Both the position numbers and the translations under genes were made by a program. The notes beneath the pieces were generated by a model, which was given only the letters and a program-made list of their open reading frames with translations, was not told the DNA's origin and ran no database searches. From Pachyseris speciosa (lineage: Eukaryota; Cnidaria; Anthozoa; Scleractinia; Pachyseridae): a DNA stretch of 64,000 nt. Numbering within the stretch: position 1 is the first letter of the stretch; each line of letters begins with the position of its first letter. The stretch spans positions 1,107,501 through 1,171,500 of the forward strand of contig JAEMWC010000099.1 in the NCBI GenBank assembly GCA_016490735.1, in the 5' to 3' direction. Below, piece after piece: positions 32,490 to 43,660 of this stretch.

Positions 32490-32969
32490 CCGTGAACACC
32501 TAAAATATGTCAGGAATGTTTATTGTCTTCTAGCCAATCACGTTCGAGGATTTCACGCGCCAAAACCGCAAACAGAAGTCTCCTACGCAGCCGTTCTTTG
32601 TCTCGTCACGCAACGCTCCTCGCCACTAACGAGGAGCGTTGCGTGACGAGACAAAGAACGGCTGCTTCGCAGACTACAAACAGAACAACCGTTACAAGTC
32701 GGGTTTTCCTTGATCGAAATCAAAATAAGTTCAAAATTTGCTGAAAACGCAGTTGCAAGGTACGAAACGATATTTCTTTGGCCAGAAGAATCATTTTTCC
32801 CGGGTTTTGCTTGAAGTTTTCTTTATTTCATTCACACAGCTTGCATTTACGCAATCATTCTGAACATGTTTTGTCGAACAACATAGAAACAATCCGTGGT
32901 TTGGCGAGTGGGTTTGTGGCGCGTGATTGGTCAGAAATAACATTCATGGCATATTTTAGGTGTTCACGG
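32490..32969. mobile_element. TIR element with CCGTGAACACCTAAAATATG ends, small copy
   Basis: The 20-mer is at 32490-32509 and its exact complement at 32950-32969. Inside, CCAATCACG/CGTGATTGG and CGCGCCAAAACC/GGTTTGTGGCGCG are also inverted. A Mutator-like hairpin is nested at 32578-32676. Confidence 0.8.
32578..32676. mobile_element. Mutator-like hairpin MITE with exact 9-bp target duplication
   Basis: GTCTCCTACGCAGCCGTTC pairs with GAACGGCTGCTTCGCAGAC. The GCGTTGCGTGACGAG stem is perfect around a CACTAA loop. CAAACAGAA flanks both sides (32569-32577 and 32677-32685). Same family as 2699-2811. Confidence 0.88.
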
Positions 32970-33823
32970 TTTAAAAAAAAAAACGAACGGTTTCGAAATA
33001 GCTTTCTGTGAGAGATGCTAGTTGTTTCAAATTTTCAGGTGAATTGTAGAGTAGACTGGAAACTGGAACGAAACAACTGGCTAGAAGGAAGCTAGAAGAA
33101 ATTCTCTTTTACAGCGGTGATTATATTGCCGTGAACACCTAAAATATGTCTGGAATGTTCATTGTGTTGTAACCAATCACAGGCGAGATCTTCACACCAC
33201 AGAAACCACAGGCAACGAACGGTTTCCTGTCTGTCACGGAACAAATTAACAAAACGAAAGTTTCGTTTTGTTTTAACATTCAGTCTCTTTACAAGTAAAC
33301 AATTGCTTTTCCTTCCTATTTGTTTACAGTGTGTGCTATAATAGCGAAGAATACAGGTTTGAACGATTTTGAAATAAATTACAAAGCCGAAGTGCCGGGC
33401 CGACGCACGCGACGGTTTGGCGTGCGAATTTTCAAATTTTTTGTAACGATCGAAACCGGTAGTTACGCCTGATCGCAAGTTACAATGTTGCAAGGTAAGC
33501 CGCTAGAATTTTCTGATTCCCATCGCTTCGCGGCTATGGTAGCAAGCGTTCACACTTTTTTGTTAGGTCAGGGAGATTTACTATTTTGGTAATTTACTAT
33601 TCTTTTTTTTGGTAGCTAATAATAATGTGGAAATTCGAGAGTTGTTCTTGTCGATGTTTTCGTTTCTGATAGCATAATCCTCGCTAATATTTTTTTGTAG
33701 AACAAGGGGATTGGATTTATGTGCGCTAACGATTGAACCTTCGAACTACTGTGCCGGCAGAAGTTCCTTGATCGCAAGATCGCAAACTGGAAAACCACCG
33801 ACCAAATCGGCGGGTTTCTTTTG

Positions 33824-33907
33824 CAGGTCACAGGTTACAGGTCACAGGTTACAGGTTACAGGTTACAGGTTACAGGTCACGGGTCACGGGTCACAGGTCA
33901 CAGGTCA
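33824..33907 (+). repeat. 12 x 7-bp array (CAGGTCA/CAGGTTA)
   Basis: Twelve perfect-register heptamers of CAGGTCA, CAGGTTA or CGGGTCA. Written as AGGTCA plus one base, the array is a run of nuclear-receptor half-sites in DR1 spacing. Confidence 0.95.
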
Positions 33908-34241
33908 ATTTTTCCGAGAATTATACCACAAGAGTGACTTTCAATTTATGTCACAACTGACCACTTAAACCTTTAATTACGGAGTTAAAGCAACCCTGGA
34001 CGGCAATCAACCCGAAGTCAAGATGGCCTTGTTGACCGCAATTTACGTAATGCTCTTGCCGTCCACCTAACGTCGCGGCAGTCATTCCCACAATTTTGGC
34101 GGTGTCTCGAGAACGCGAGTCTGTTTTTCAATTTTACCTTTGAAATCCGTGTCTCTCAAAGGCTAATCTGGATTATATTCTAAACCAGCGATATTAGATC
34201 CAGTGCAAAAATGCAAATTCGCAGCGACAGCGACAGCGACT

Positions 34242-34498
34242 ATGGCGAATGCTGGAAGCGAAGTTCCCGTCGTTGCTAAAAATGGGTAAATGTATCTTTT
34301 CTTTTCATTGCATTTGCCTCTGCTTTTCCCGGAAATTTACCCGATTTTCAAAACAAAGCTGACAGGATTATTTAGGTAACCTTGTACATGAAAAACTCAA
34401 TTTATTTGAGAGATGTTTTATCTCGCTAACTTCATTTAATTTCAATTTGTTATAGGTCAAATGTCATGGAGTGCACTGAAAAGGACGATGTTATATAA
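34242..34498 (+). pseudogene. Captured-looking 5' gene end: two exons, 28 codons
   Basis: An ATG in a good context (GCGACTATGG) begins MANAGSEVPVVAKN. The frame reaches a donor at 34286 (AATGG|GTAAAT); reading through would stop at once (TAA at 34287-34289). A 170-bp intron ends TTTGTTATAG, and exon 2 (34456-34498) continues in phase with SNVMECTEKDDVI and then TAA. I infer that the spacer of the TIR element holds the first exon, first intron and part of the second exon of a host gene. It could instead be a short genuine peptide gene. No domain is recognisable in 28 residues. Confidence 0.4.
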
Positions 34499-34755
34499 AA
34501 TACTTTTCTTCTGAAATCAAATCATCGTACAGCGGCGCCGTTAACAAGTTTCTCGCATCCCTAAAAGAAGCCATAGTGAAGCGAAACCTTTAACTTTTCG
34601 CGCACAGGACGACGTTCTAGCCCCGTTCCCCCTCGCCATGGGTTGGCGACTAGGGATTCGCCGTCCAGGGTTACTTGAGGTCCGTAATAAAAGATTTAAG
34701 TGGTTAGTTAGCACATTAATTGAAAGTCACTCTTGTGGTATAATTCTAGAAAAAA

Positions 34756-34797
34756 TGACCTGTGACCTGTGACCTGTGACCCGTGACCTGTGACCCG
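34756..34797 (-). repeat. 6 x 7-bp array (TGACCTG/TGACCCG), partner of the left array
   Basis: Six heptamers, complementary to those at 33824-33907, at the matching place in the other arm. The two arms differ in unit number (12 versus 6), so the array has changed length since insertion. Confidence 0.95.
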
Positions 34798-35528
34798 CAA
34801 AAGAAACCCGCCGCCGACCAAATTCAACATCTATGGAATGATTGACTCATCGCGCAAAGTAAACAGCCCAATTTTCGGTATTCCTTCCAAAATATAATTT
34901 TGCTTTTTCTCTGAAGGCATTTGTGCATTTGATATCAGGGGGATTACATGCTATAGGAAACTAGTTATGAAGGGATTTAGCCAAGAAGATTCTAAGTCCC
35001 CTTTTGATGCGATTATTAGCACATTTTGCGCGCAAAAGAAAAAAAAATCATGATTATCTCCGATCGCAGTTCTTCTTACCAAAAGAATCTCCGTAAATGT
35101 CGGTAAACTCGCATGTTACAACCCAGCGGCTTTATATTGTTGAATGCATATCTGAAAATTTATTTTTCTAAGAAGAATACACGATTGTTGATTTTTTATT
35201 GTCTTCATGTAATATGTCGTTACATGGAAAGCCGGTCGTCGTTGCGTCGCGTTGGCTTCTAAATTTTTCTTTCTAAAATCGAACGATGTGCTGAATGCGG
35301 TCCTCAGCACTGATCTTGGGGAGCAGTGGTGTTTCAAATTCCTAATAAGACAGCTTGTATCCTTAAACATGTTAAACAAAACGAAAATAATTTGTTCCGT
35401 GACCGATAGGAAACCGTTCGTTGCCTGTGGTTTCTGTGGTATGAAGATCTCGCCTGTGATTGGTTACAACACAATTAACATTCCAGACATATTTTAGGTG
35501 TTCACGGCAATATAATCACCGCTGTAAA

Positions 35529-35900
35529 TAGTCTGCACTCCGTAGCTAAAAAGTCTTTTAACACTGACATCCATGCACTTCTGTTAAAATTACAAAAAAT
35601 GAAGATGATTATCCTTCTAAAAGAACGATCATTGCTCCTGTTATTGAAAATGATCTGTCCAATTATTTCTTGTACTTATTCTTGTAGTTTCTTTAAAAAT
35701 CTATTAGCTGCAGTTGTTATCTGTACTTGAACTATTTTCATTTTTGTAATTTAACAGTATTGTCATTTTCATTATTTTTCTTTCTGTATATTTTAATATC
35801 CTTTTGACCCACGCGACTCGATTAACCTTGTTCGCCTTCGGGCGGGTACTACACTTTTTATCTGTCAGATATTGCAATAAATAAATGTTGTTGTTGTCGT
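35529..35900 (+). mobile_element. Non-LTR retroelement 3' end with (TTG)n tail
   Basis: TTGACCCACGCGACTCG, TTCGCCTTCGGGCGGGTAC and GATATTGCAATAAATAAATG are followed by GTTGTTGTTGTCGTTG. A polyadenylation-like signal plus simple tail marks the 3' end of a LINE or LINE-mobilised copy; it begins right after the preceding TIR element. Confidence 0.5.
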
Positions 35901-36157
35901 TGTTTTCGAATAAATCCCGTGCCACGTGAATAGTTTTTTCCCTTAGCTAAAACCAGAAATGGACAAGATATAAATACAACGAAACAGTGGATGCCAAGAA
36001 TAGTGGGGAATGCGCATGCCCTGCTATGAGTGTTGCCTCTACGCCTTGTTAAATATGCTCCGCTTTAGGGCAATCAGTTGCTATAGCATTGGTTTGGGTG
36101 TGTCTATAAAGTAGAGGGGGGCATTTACGCGAACACAGAGAACTTAAAATCGGTACT

Positions 36158-37045
36158 GTTGTTAGAAAGGCATTTTTAAGTACCTTATGTTGTTCGGAGT
36201 CGATTTAAAGTGATGCTTTCCATCGTTAGCTGGAAGAATTTGATCTAACAGAGCAGCGGAAGTTTAAGTCTTTAAAGCATTTTTTTCTTTCTTTCTAAAG
36301 ACCATAATGACAAAGGCATAACTGCTCTAATGGCCTTCCATCAGTTTAATGCATCTTTTGTCTCATATGTCGTATTTGGCACATTTCTCTCCCATGGATC
36401 AAATTCATGCTAAGTTAATATCACTTTTAAAAGACAGCAGCATTCAATCAAGCCTGCTTTTATAGTATATTACAATTGCCACCTGTAATCTACATTGAGC
36501 CGTTTTGGATTTTTCTAAAAGTACAAAAAACAAAGCAGCATTTTTTTTATTACTTTTTGCAATAAAGCAAAACTTCCAGTTACTACTGAAGCTTTTTCGA
36601 ATTTTCCCCAAACAGTAAAGAAAACAGTTTAAACAGTCTTTAATCAGTAGTAACTAAAGCATACGTAGGAGATGAGATGCCATTAGAAAGCTTTTAACCT
36701 TTCAATCATGTCTGCAAATTAAACTTTCTTTTCTCACCAGTCATTTATTTTAAAAAAGTCAATTTGATGTCGGCAGAGGACAAATTGGAGAACTTAACCA
36801 ACGGCAAAGGCCATGGCAAGGTGAAAATACGTTTTATGACCAAAATACAACCATCGCCTCAGTGAACGCGCACATCTATTTGGCAAAGCAGCGACGTGAA
36901 ATGACCAAATTTTGTGTGCATAATGCAGGGACACCCAACGAGAAAAATCAACTAAAAGCTGTAGAAAGGCATTTTTAAGTACCTTATGGTGTTCGGAGTC
37001 TGTTTAAAGTGATGCTATCGTTAGCTAGAAGAATTTTATCTATTC
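36158..37045. repeat. Pair of ~90-bp direct repeats flanking ~700 bp
   Basis: AGAAAGGCATTTTTAAGTAC with TTCGGAGTC, TTTAAAGTGATGCT and CATCGTTAGCT-like words occurs at 36163-36248 and again at 36961-37045. Between them lies an antisense fragment of the GCTTAAGC MITE family (near 36870-36915). No coding potential, so not LTRs of a recognisable element. Confidence 0.55.
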
Positions 37046-37619
37046 GGATTCGTTAGCTGAAATATCAATTGCCCGAAAATATTAGGGAAAAAAATCTTCC
37101 TTTGAGAATTATGCAAGCTAAATTCCACGAACTTTCTAGAGAACTATTTTCTTTCCGAAAACACGTTTTTGACTGCCAAAACAGCAAATACGACCTTTCC
37201 GAAAACCTCAGGGGCTATGATTTCCCCATTGCGAATCTTTAAGGCCATGTTTAGGTTACGAAAATCCGAGTGCACTTTTAAATCGACGCCGAAAGCCTAA
37301 GGCGAACTATTCTCCACCGAACAGATATCTAACGAAACGTTTCGCTGGGTGCCCCTGATGATTTTTCAACATTACACTACTCAGTAAACATGTTTAAAAG
37401 AATAATGACGATTGAATTAGCTATATATCTTCAAATGATGCCGTTTTTCGTTGAATTTGCGTTACCAAGATGTTATCTTAAGCTAACACGTTAGCTATGA
37501 GAACAACTTTGTGTCGGACTTGCCTTGTTGCGGCTGAATTCAGTACCCAGGAAAAAAATAATATCACTTTACTTGAGTTTTAATTTATTTAGTACACACG
37601 GTGTTAACTGGGGACACTA
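37046..37619. other. Intergenic, nothing recognised
   Basis: AT-rich sequence with no supported feature. Confidence 0.35.
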
Positions 37620-37892
37620 GCCTGATCGAAAATGTTGGTTTTTGAGGAGAGGGGAAAACCGGAGTACCCCGGCGGAGAAAAACCTCTCGGAGCAAGGACT
37701 ATATGGTGGTCTATCTCTCATCTGATGATTAAATGCTCGGAGATATTAGCTGCACAAGCTACTCTAAAATCCGAGGGTAAATAATGTGATGTATGTATGT
37801 ATGTATGTATATAGAACCGACAACAAACTCAACCCACATATAACGCCGAGTTCGGGAATCGAACCCGGGCCACATTGGTGGGAGGCGAGTGC
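37620..37892 (-). mobile_element. tRNA-derived SINE, truncated at the A box
   Basis: On the minus strand a B box GGTTCGATTCC (37855-37865) follows a CACTCGCCTCCCACCAATGT stretch typical of a tRNA anticodon arm. The A-box half is lost at ~37893. The tail side has GGGAAAACCGGAGTACC and a (TGTA)n tract (37790-37812). Confidence 0.6.
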
Positions 37893-38020
37893 CAACGGAT
37901 TTCAAGTTCATAACTGAAGAGAATAAAAAATGCACCGTCCCGCCCCGTCAAAGACGTTTTGCATTTGTTTTGTTTAGTTTTGTTTTCTGCCGTCGTCTCA
38001 TCAGCGTCGTGTTTGCATAG

Positions 38021-38335
38021 CTGAAGCAACAAAGGCAAGAATGAGAACGACAACAACATTTCAAGCTGTAACTTCTTCAGACACATTCGACATGTGAAAT
38101 GTGGGCGAACTGTTCAGGTAGTAAACTACTATGAAAGGCGTTGAACTGAACAAATAAAAATAAATTCGGCGTCATGCGGTCACGTACGTTTTCACGAAAC
38201 TCCTTGCGCATTTAGTCAATTTCAGGTTTCAGTTTTATTTTGCAGTGGACGGAAAAGAAATGTCCCAAAATATGCAATGCATGTGCAGAGCAATTGTTTT
38301 GCGACGTTTTTGTCGGTCTCTTGCTATCGTCTTTA
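38021..38335. mobile_element. Diverged third copy of the GCTTAAGC MITE
   Basis: It aligns in order with 14716-15075: AAATGTGGGCGAACT, AAAGGCGTTGAA, TTTAGTCAATTTCAGGTTTC-like, TGCAGTGGACGG, AAAGAAATGTCCCAAAAT and GTGCAGAGCAATTGTTTT. The ends are degenerate. Confidence 0.65.
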
Positions 38336-39855
38336 TTAAGGTCCATCTCTTCAGGAACCTGCTATAGTATTGTCGAATTAAAAGTACCGTACAAAGGGAC
38401 TAATAAAATTGGCTCTGAATACTGCAACCTAATTTGCATCCTCTTGCAAAAATAAAAGATGAAAAAAATGAAAAACCTTAGTAGCTTTGCAGTTTATTAA
38501 AGATACAATTTTTTCTTCTTGCCTTTAACGCCCCCAGGCAACGAAAGCCATACTTTAGTTGCATGCATGTAAAGTTCGAATATATTCTTATCGAATAGGA
38601 CAGATAGGTAAATAGATTAGACAATTTATGAAACCCAGAGCGCAGCCATACGGCTGGTAGACCGATAGGCTGATAAATGCACTAAAACTGAATACATGCT
38701 TTTAAATTGATGCAAAAATACGAGTAAAATTAAAAGATAACCCATTGAAAAAACTAACACGAAGTAATGTGAGCTGATATAAAATTGGAGTGGATAAAAT
38801 ACGCGCTAGATAAGAAGGTAGGTTGATATAAAATTCGGAGATATACAAACAGTCTGGGTACGTTTGCGATGGTTGAGAGCCATGAATAATTGGCGAAAAC
38901 GAATATGCGGCTTTTTTTCCTGCTCGATTGGTAAAACAAGTGAGATATGAAAAGTGGTCTTTCCCATTACTGAGATATAACTACACGACACGCACATTTA
39001 TCAAACTTACCGGAGCAGATAACAGTATGTCCAGTCACTTAATTATGGATCAGTTGTTTCGAAATATAGTAGTCTTGTCACCTTGGCCCTTTCCTTTCGA
39101 CAACAAATTGAACCACGCGTTGGCGTTTTTAAACACACCTTTACTGTTTCAACAGATGACAACAATTGCGATCAGTTTGAAAGAAATGAAAATTAGCGAT
39201 GCTTATTGATCCTTTCGTGCGGCATTTCTGTCAAATTCAGATCATGCAAATTACCTTAAATTGGCTCATAGAGCCCTAAATGCAGTTGAGGTCAGGAAAC
39301 CGATTATTTTTAATTTCTCATCATGAAAATTATTTTTTATGTATAGATAAATAGATGGGTTAATATACCTGTGCGCCAGTGTCTTTGTTTTGCGTCGTAT
39401 AAAGTGACGAAGACGGTTCCTCGATGCGATTTGAAAAGCAATCGATCGTTCAAAGCGTGACAGACGTCAGCTTGCATTATAAACGTCTTGAGTTAAGGTC
39501 GCGCAGGACACTCGCCTATGACTGAATAAATTCATGCCTGAGTCGAATTTAAAGGGTAGGTGTTTCAAATCTCTCAAAGTTGAGACTCGATTCCATTGAA
39601 ATTTAACAGGGATATTAGTAGATGATGGAATTAAATCTTGATTGTCGTTATACCGGCGGATAGCGCTTGACGGAGATATTTTAGGCTGCTCAAGTGAGAA
39701 CTGCAGAATAGCAAGTTTCTATCCGAGTATTGACGGTATTGTTATTGAGAAGCACAGTAAATAAAATGGTTTAATGACATAGTGGTAGGTCATAACCTCG
39801 TTTGTGATATGAGGCATATTTTACACTTTCAAGACTTCTTGAAAGTTATTGGCTT
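38336..39855. other. 1.5-kb stretch without recognisable gene
   Basis: Only short frames without motifs; no repeat recognised. Confidence 0.35.
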
Positions 39856-40180
39856 GTAACAGGAGTACCCAACGACAATTGTTTTAGAATTGAACCGTTT
39901 TTGGCTAAAATGATTTGTGATCGTCTGAAAACAGATTTCTGGTTAATTGTTAACTCCCGTGGGAAAAACTTATCCGCTCTTCAGAGCCAGCTAGCAATAA
40001 AACTGACATTTGTAGCTGCCAGCCAGCACCCGTCTTACCAGTTTCTTTTTCCCAGCCAGGGAGTATTTTTTAAGTTTATTTTCCCAGCATTTTGAGGAGA
40101 CGAATCTTTTTGCCAGCAAGGGGATTTTGTTGTCGATTTTAGTTTTCTTTGTTTTTCTCATTTTTTGCCAGCAAAAACAC
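39856..40180 (+). repeat. Dispersed repeat with GTAACAGGAGTACCCAACG end, copy 1
   Basis: It starts TGTAACAGGAGTACCCAACG and continues with CCAGCCAGG, TTTTCCCAGC and GCCAGCAAGG words. The same words occur in inverted orientation at 44705-44925. Confidence 0.6.
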
Positions 40181-40894
40181 AATAATATAGACATCTTGGT
40201 TTAGAGAAACCTATATTTAGTTGTCATTACCATTATAAACAAAGTACCATACTTTTTACTCACCTCGAGATGGAAAAGGCTGATCTCAAGGGGGAAGATA
40301 GAGCCTTATGCTTTAAATATTTTCTTGGCTTGCATCTTCGGGCAACCGTTATTGTCCTGAAAGTTGTCGCTGGATTAAGTTCACCTATGACCATAAACGG
40401 TCACAGCTCATTTTTTCCAGCTTTTAATGTTCATACTTCCTTTGTAACCAAAGCCAATGAAAAACTATTTTCAAGAAAGATTTCGTGCTGTTGTGATTCC
40501 GCGTTTAACTTTCGCGAGCAAGTTTTTAGCCAATGACGAAATTTGGATAACCAAAACCACATTTGCTGTTAGGTAGAAAATGGAAACGAATCCATATAAC
40601 AATTAAAATTTCACACTACTTGCACCTTTTTATTTTCGGAAAATACTATGCCATTTCCGATTTTTAGGTGTTAGGCTGATTTCACTCGATTCTCCTGTTC
40701 CTTACATGTGCCTGGAGAAATGCGACATCCCTTCACCCCGCCAAATTACTTGAAAGATCAATAGGAAGAGCTGCAAAAAAGATGAAATAACTACCTAAGA
40801 CAAGCATAATAGCCAATCATAATACCGAATCACACAAGCAATCAGAAACCATCGCTCTGCAAAACTGAAAAAATTCCACCCCTTTCAAATAACT
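40181..40894. other. Intergenic, nothing recognised
   Basis: No supported feature. Confidence 0.35.
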
Positions 40895-41620
40895 TTGGAG
40901 CTTGTAACAGATCACTGCGAAAGCCCCAGACACACCCGGTATTGCTAACAATTAGTTCGAAAAACCTCACGTCTGCAAAGTGTGCAAGAAACACAAAGTT
41001 CGCATCCTTTTCGTGCCACATCCATTCCGTGAATAGTTTTAGCGCTTGCAACATATCACTGCGAAAGCTAGCAAGCACACCTGCTGGTTTTTTTTTTCTA
41101 ATTTGAACATATTTCTGGCGTTTCTACCGAGTAGTTCGAAAGACCCTCCTGCAAAGTGTGCAAGAAAGACAAAGTTGGCGTCCTTTTCGAATAAGTTTTG
41201 GCGCTTGCAACAAATCACTGCAAAAGCTCGCAAACACACCCGGTATTTCTACCAAGTAGTTCGAAAGACCTCACTGCAAAGTGTGTAAGAAAGACAAAGT
41301 TGGCGTCCTTTTCGAATAAGTTTTGGCGCTTGCAACAAATCACTGCAAAAGCTCGCAAACACACCCGGTATTTCTACCAAGTAGTTCGAAAGACCTCACT
41401 GCAAAGTGTGCAAGCAAGACAAAGTTGGCGTCCTTTTCGAATAATGTTTGGCTCTTGCAACAAATCACTGCTAAAGCTCGCAAACACACCCAATATTTCT
41501 ACGACTGAAGTAGTTTAGTTGAAAAAGCCCACAGCAAAGTGCCTGTGCAAGAAACACAAAGTTCGCACCCTTTCAAAGTTAGACCTAACCACTGAGAATG
41601 CTTGCAACGATTTCTGGTAT
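40895..41620. repeat. ~125-bp minisatellite, about six units
   Basis: The central units repeat at exactly 125 bp (GCTCGCAAACACACCCGGTA at 41226 and 41351). The outer units are more diverged and vary in length. Each unit has CTTGCAACAAATCACTG, CTGCAAAGTGTG and GACAAAGTTGGCGTCC. As 125 is not a multiple of three, the frames that open here rotate from unit to unit and are not genes. Confidence 0.9.
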
Positions 41621-43190
41621 ATCTAGCAGGTAGTACAAACACTGTAGAATTATTATACGATCTCCTGCTGCCTTAATTTTCATTTACATACATGCAAAAC
41701 ACTTCACCTCCAGTTATACGATACAAATTCCACCTCTACACACGCGGCGGGAGACTGTTGACATCATTCTGCAGAAGGGTCTTTGACAACTCCATATGGA
41801 ACCTTCCAGATGTATACGTTTTCTTGATCCCTTCGTCGACTATGTTGTTCAAGACTAATTTCATATAATTTATTACTCAAACGACGTATGGGAACATCAA
41901 GTCCCGAGCGGCCTAACTGGCTGACTGTACAGTCACTGTGTACTTGAGTCACTTAAAATCAGTCAAGGGAACGTACGTACAATTCATTTTTCGGTGGTTA
42001 AGTGTTCTATACAAGATGTTTTCCTATCAAAGATTGCAACAGAAAAGACTAAAGAAAAAAATAACATGAATTGTTTTATTACTGCACTGCTCTCGGTTTC
42101 TGCCACACACTTGAGATAAAGTTCTAAGCTGCGTGCTTTTTTGCGCGGCAGCCGGGAGGGATCTCATTCTGGGCTAAATGCCCGGCAGTCAGAAATTTCT
42201 ATAGAGTTTCTACGAAAAACCTGATTTCAACCGCCTGAAAGTACTGTATCTTCGTTTAGAATTGTCAAGCGATTAGAGAAAGGAATGTGGCTTCGCGGCT
42301 AACCATTGATGCGAGCTTGGGCATGGAAAGAAATCGCCTATCCTCGATATGTCGATACTCTATCGCCGCATTCATTATACTAATTGTTAGGCAGCAAACA
42401 CATGCTTGTAACGTTTCCTGTGCAACTTTAACACTTGGCAGAGTAAAAAAAAATGTTCAGATACAGGAAATGGTTTTGCCGACCAACAGTGCCAGCGTAA
42501 AACGCTAACAACCCAGGGCCTGTCCATTCTGAGAATAAGCCCGTGGTAGCGAGGGCCAATACCAAAGAACGATATTTTCATGTCAAAATTGAGTTTTTTC
42601 CAACTATTTCGGGTGGTTCTAGATTTGCACCTTTGAAAATGGCTACAGGAAATGGGCAAACTCGATGTTGACTCACGGTCACGTACGTACCGGTCCATCT
42701 TTTGTCTTGGTCCGCTTCGAATGTCAGAATAGCTGAAACCTCTGACAACAAAAATACAAAACAAGAAGGAGAGAAACGAGGAAATTGAAAACTCAGCTAT
42801 AAGTTAATCGAAGAATATCCTACTTTTAGGGTTAATTTTTTTCGACAATTCTCCCCATGACGTCGTTTGTAATGTCTTTCAAAAGGAAAACAGATTTCGC
42901 GCAAGTACCACAAACACGCAAAACATATATGGATTTTTTAACAGTTTGGCAAAGAAAAATGTTCCCCAATTAGTAATGAGCGATATTTCGAGGTCTGAAA
43001 ACAAATTGCATTTATAACCAACGAAACTCCGACGCTATTCGGGACTTAATTTATTCACGCAGGAATAAAGGATTTATTCACCGGAAATTCCAGAAAAGGT
43101 GAAAAGAACCATTGACTATATTGCCTGAACGTAATGGAGATCACTAGCCAGGTCAAATGTGTATGCTACGCTTATTGCGATCTTGAAATG
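41621..43190. other. 1.6-kb stretch without recognisable gene
   Basis: Frames of 60-125 codons on both strands show no domain motif. Confidence 0.35.
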
Positions 43191-43195
43191 AAGTT

Positions 43196-43224
43196 ATGTG
43201 TGTCGTGTGTGTCGTGTGTGTCGT
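43196..43224. repeat. (GTGTGTC)n-type microsatellite
   Basis: Three to four units of TGTGTGTCG. Confidence 0.8.
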
Positions 43225-43660
43225 AACGCAATGTATATTGGAAATGAAGGATATCGCAGTCAATAGACAGATAGCGGAAAATATCACTTACTGTACTCCC
43301 TTAGGCGCAGTCGAGCACGCCTCTATTGAAAGTCCATCACGTGCAGATCAGCCTAATCAGCGCAAAGCGACGAAAATTTTCACATAAAAATCAATGAACC
43401 AATAACAGGAAATTCAGAAAAAAGCCGTCAAGTATTCATGGGCAAACGCACCGTGAATGTTTGTTTTGGGACCGAAATTCATGTTTGGCAATTCATGAAC
43501 GGAATTCAAATACCGTAGCAGATCAGACCCAGAGTTTTTCCGTCGCTGTCAGTGCCATTACGTTTCAGCGTTTTGGCACCACTGACTACATAAATTTTAA
43601 AGCACAATTACTCAGAATATTACTTTGGTTAAAAAAAAAACCCTCTGGTACCCAGGGTAT

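Larger units (their letters stand above)
33795..34820. mobile_element. Nested TIR element with heptamer arrays in both arms
   Basis: Arms 33809-34012 and 34655-34813 are inverted: GGCGGGTTTCTTTTGC, the heptamer array, GAATTATACCACAAGAGTGA and CAACCCTGGACGGC are all matched by complements. The spacer 34020-34650 holds a gene-like start (listed separately). Confidence 0.78.
33108..35528. mobile_element. 2.4-kb TIR element (TTTACAGCGG ends) with nested cargo
   Basis: TIRs of about 150 bp lie at 33108-33264 and 35370-35528. They start TTTACAGCGGTGATTATATT, include the same CCGTGAACACCTAAAATATG block as the small element 130 bp upstream, and continue through CCAATCACAGGCGAGATCTTC and GGTTTCCTGTC-like blocks. 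No transposase was found inside. A second element is nested at 33795-34820. Confidence 0.78.

Noticed and set aside
33711..33968. 85-codon frame with repeated VTG/LQ residues
   Set aside because: It is the translation of the 7-bp array in a transposon arm, not a gene.
41046..41518. Overlapping open frames of 60-106 codons on both strands
   Set aside because: They arise from the 125-bp minisatellite; the unit is not a multiple of three and the frames rotate.
40895..41620. CRISPR-like regular repeats
   Set aside because: The repeats are contiguous 125-bp units with no spacers, in eukaryotic DNA.
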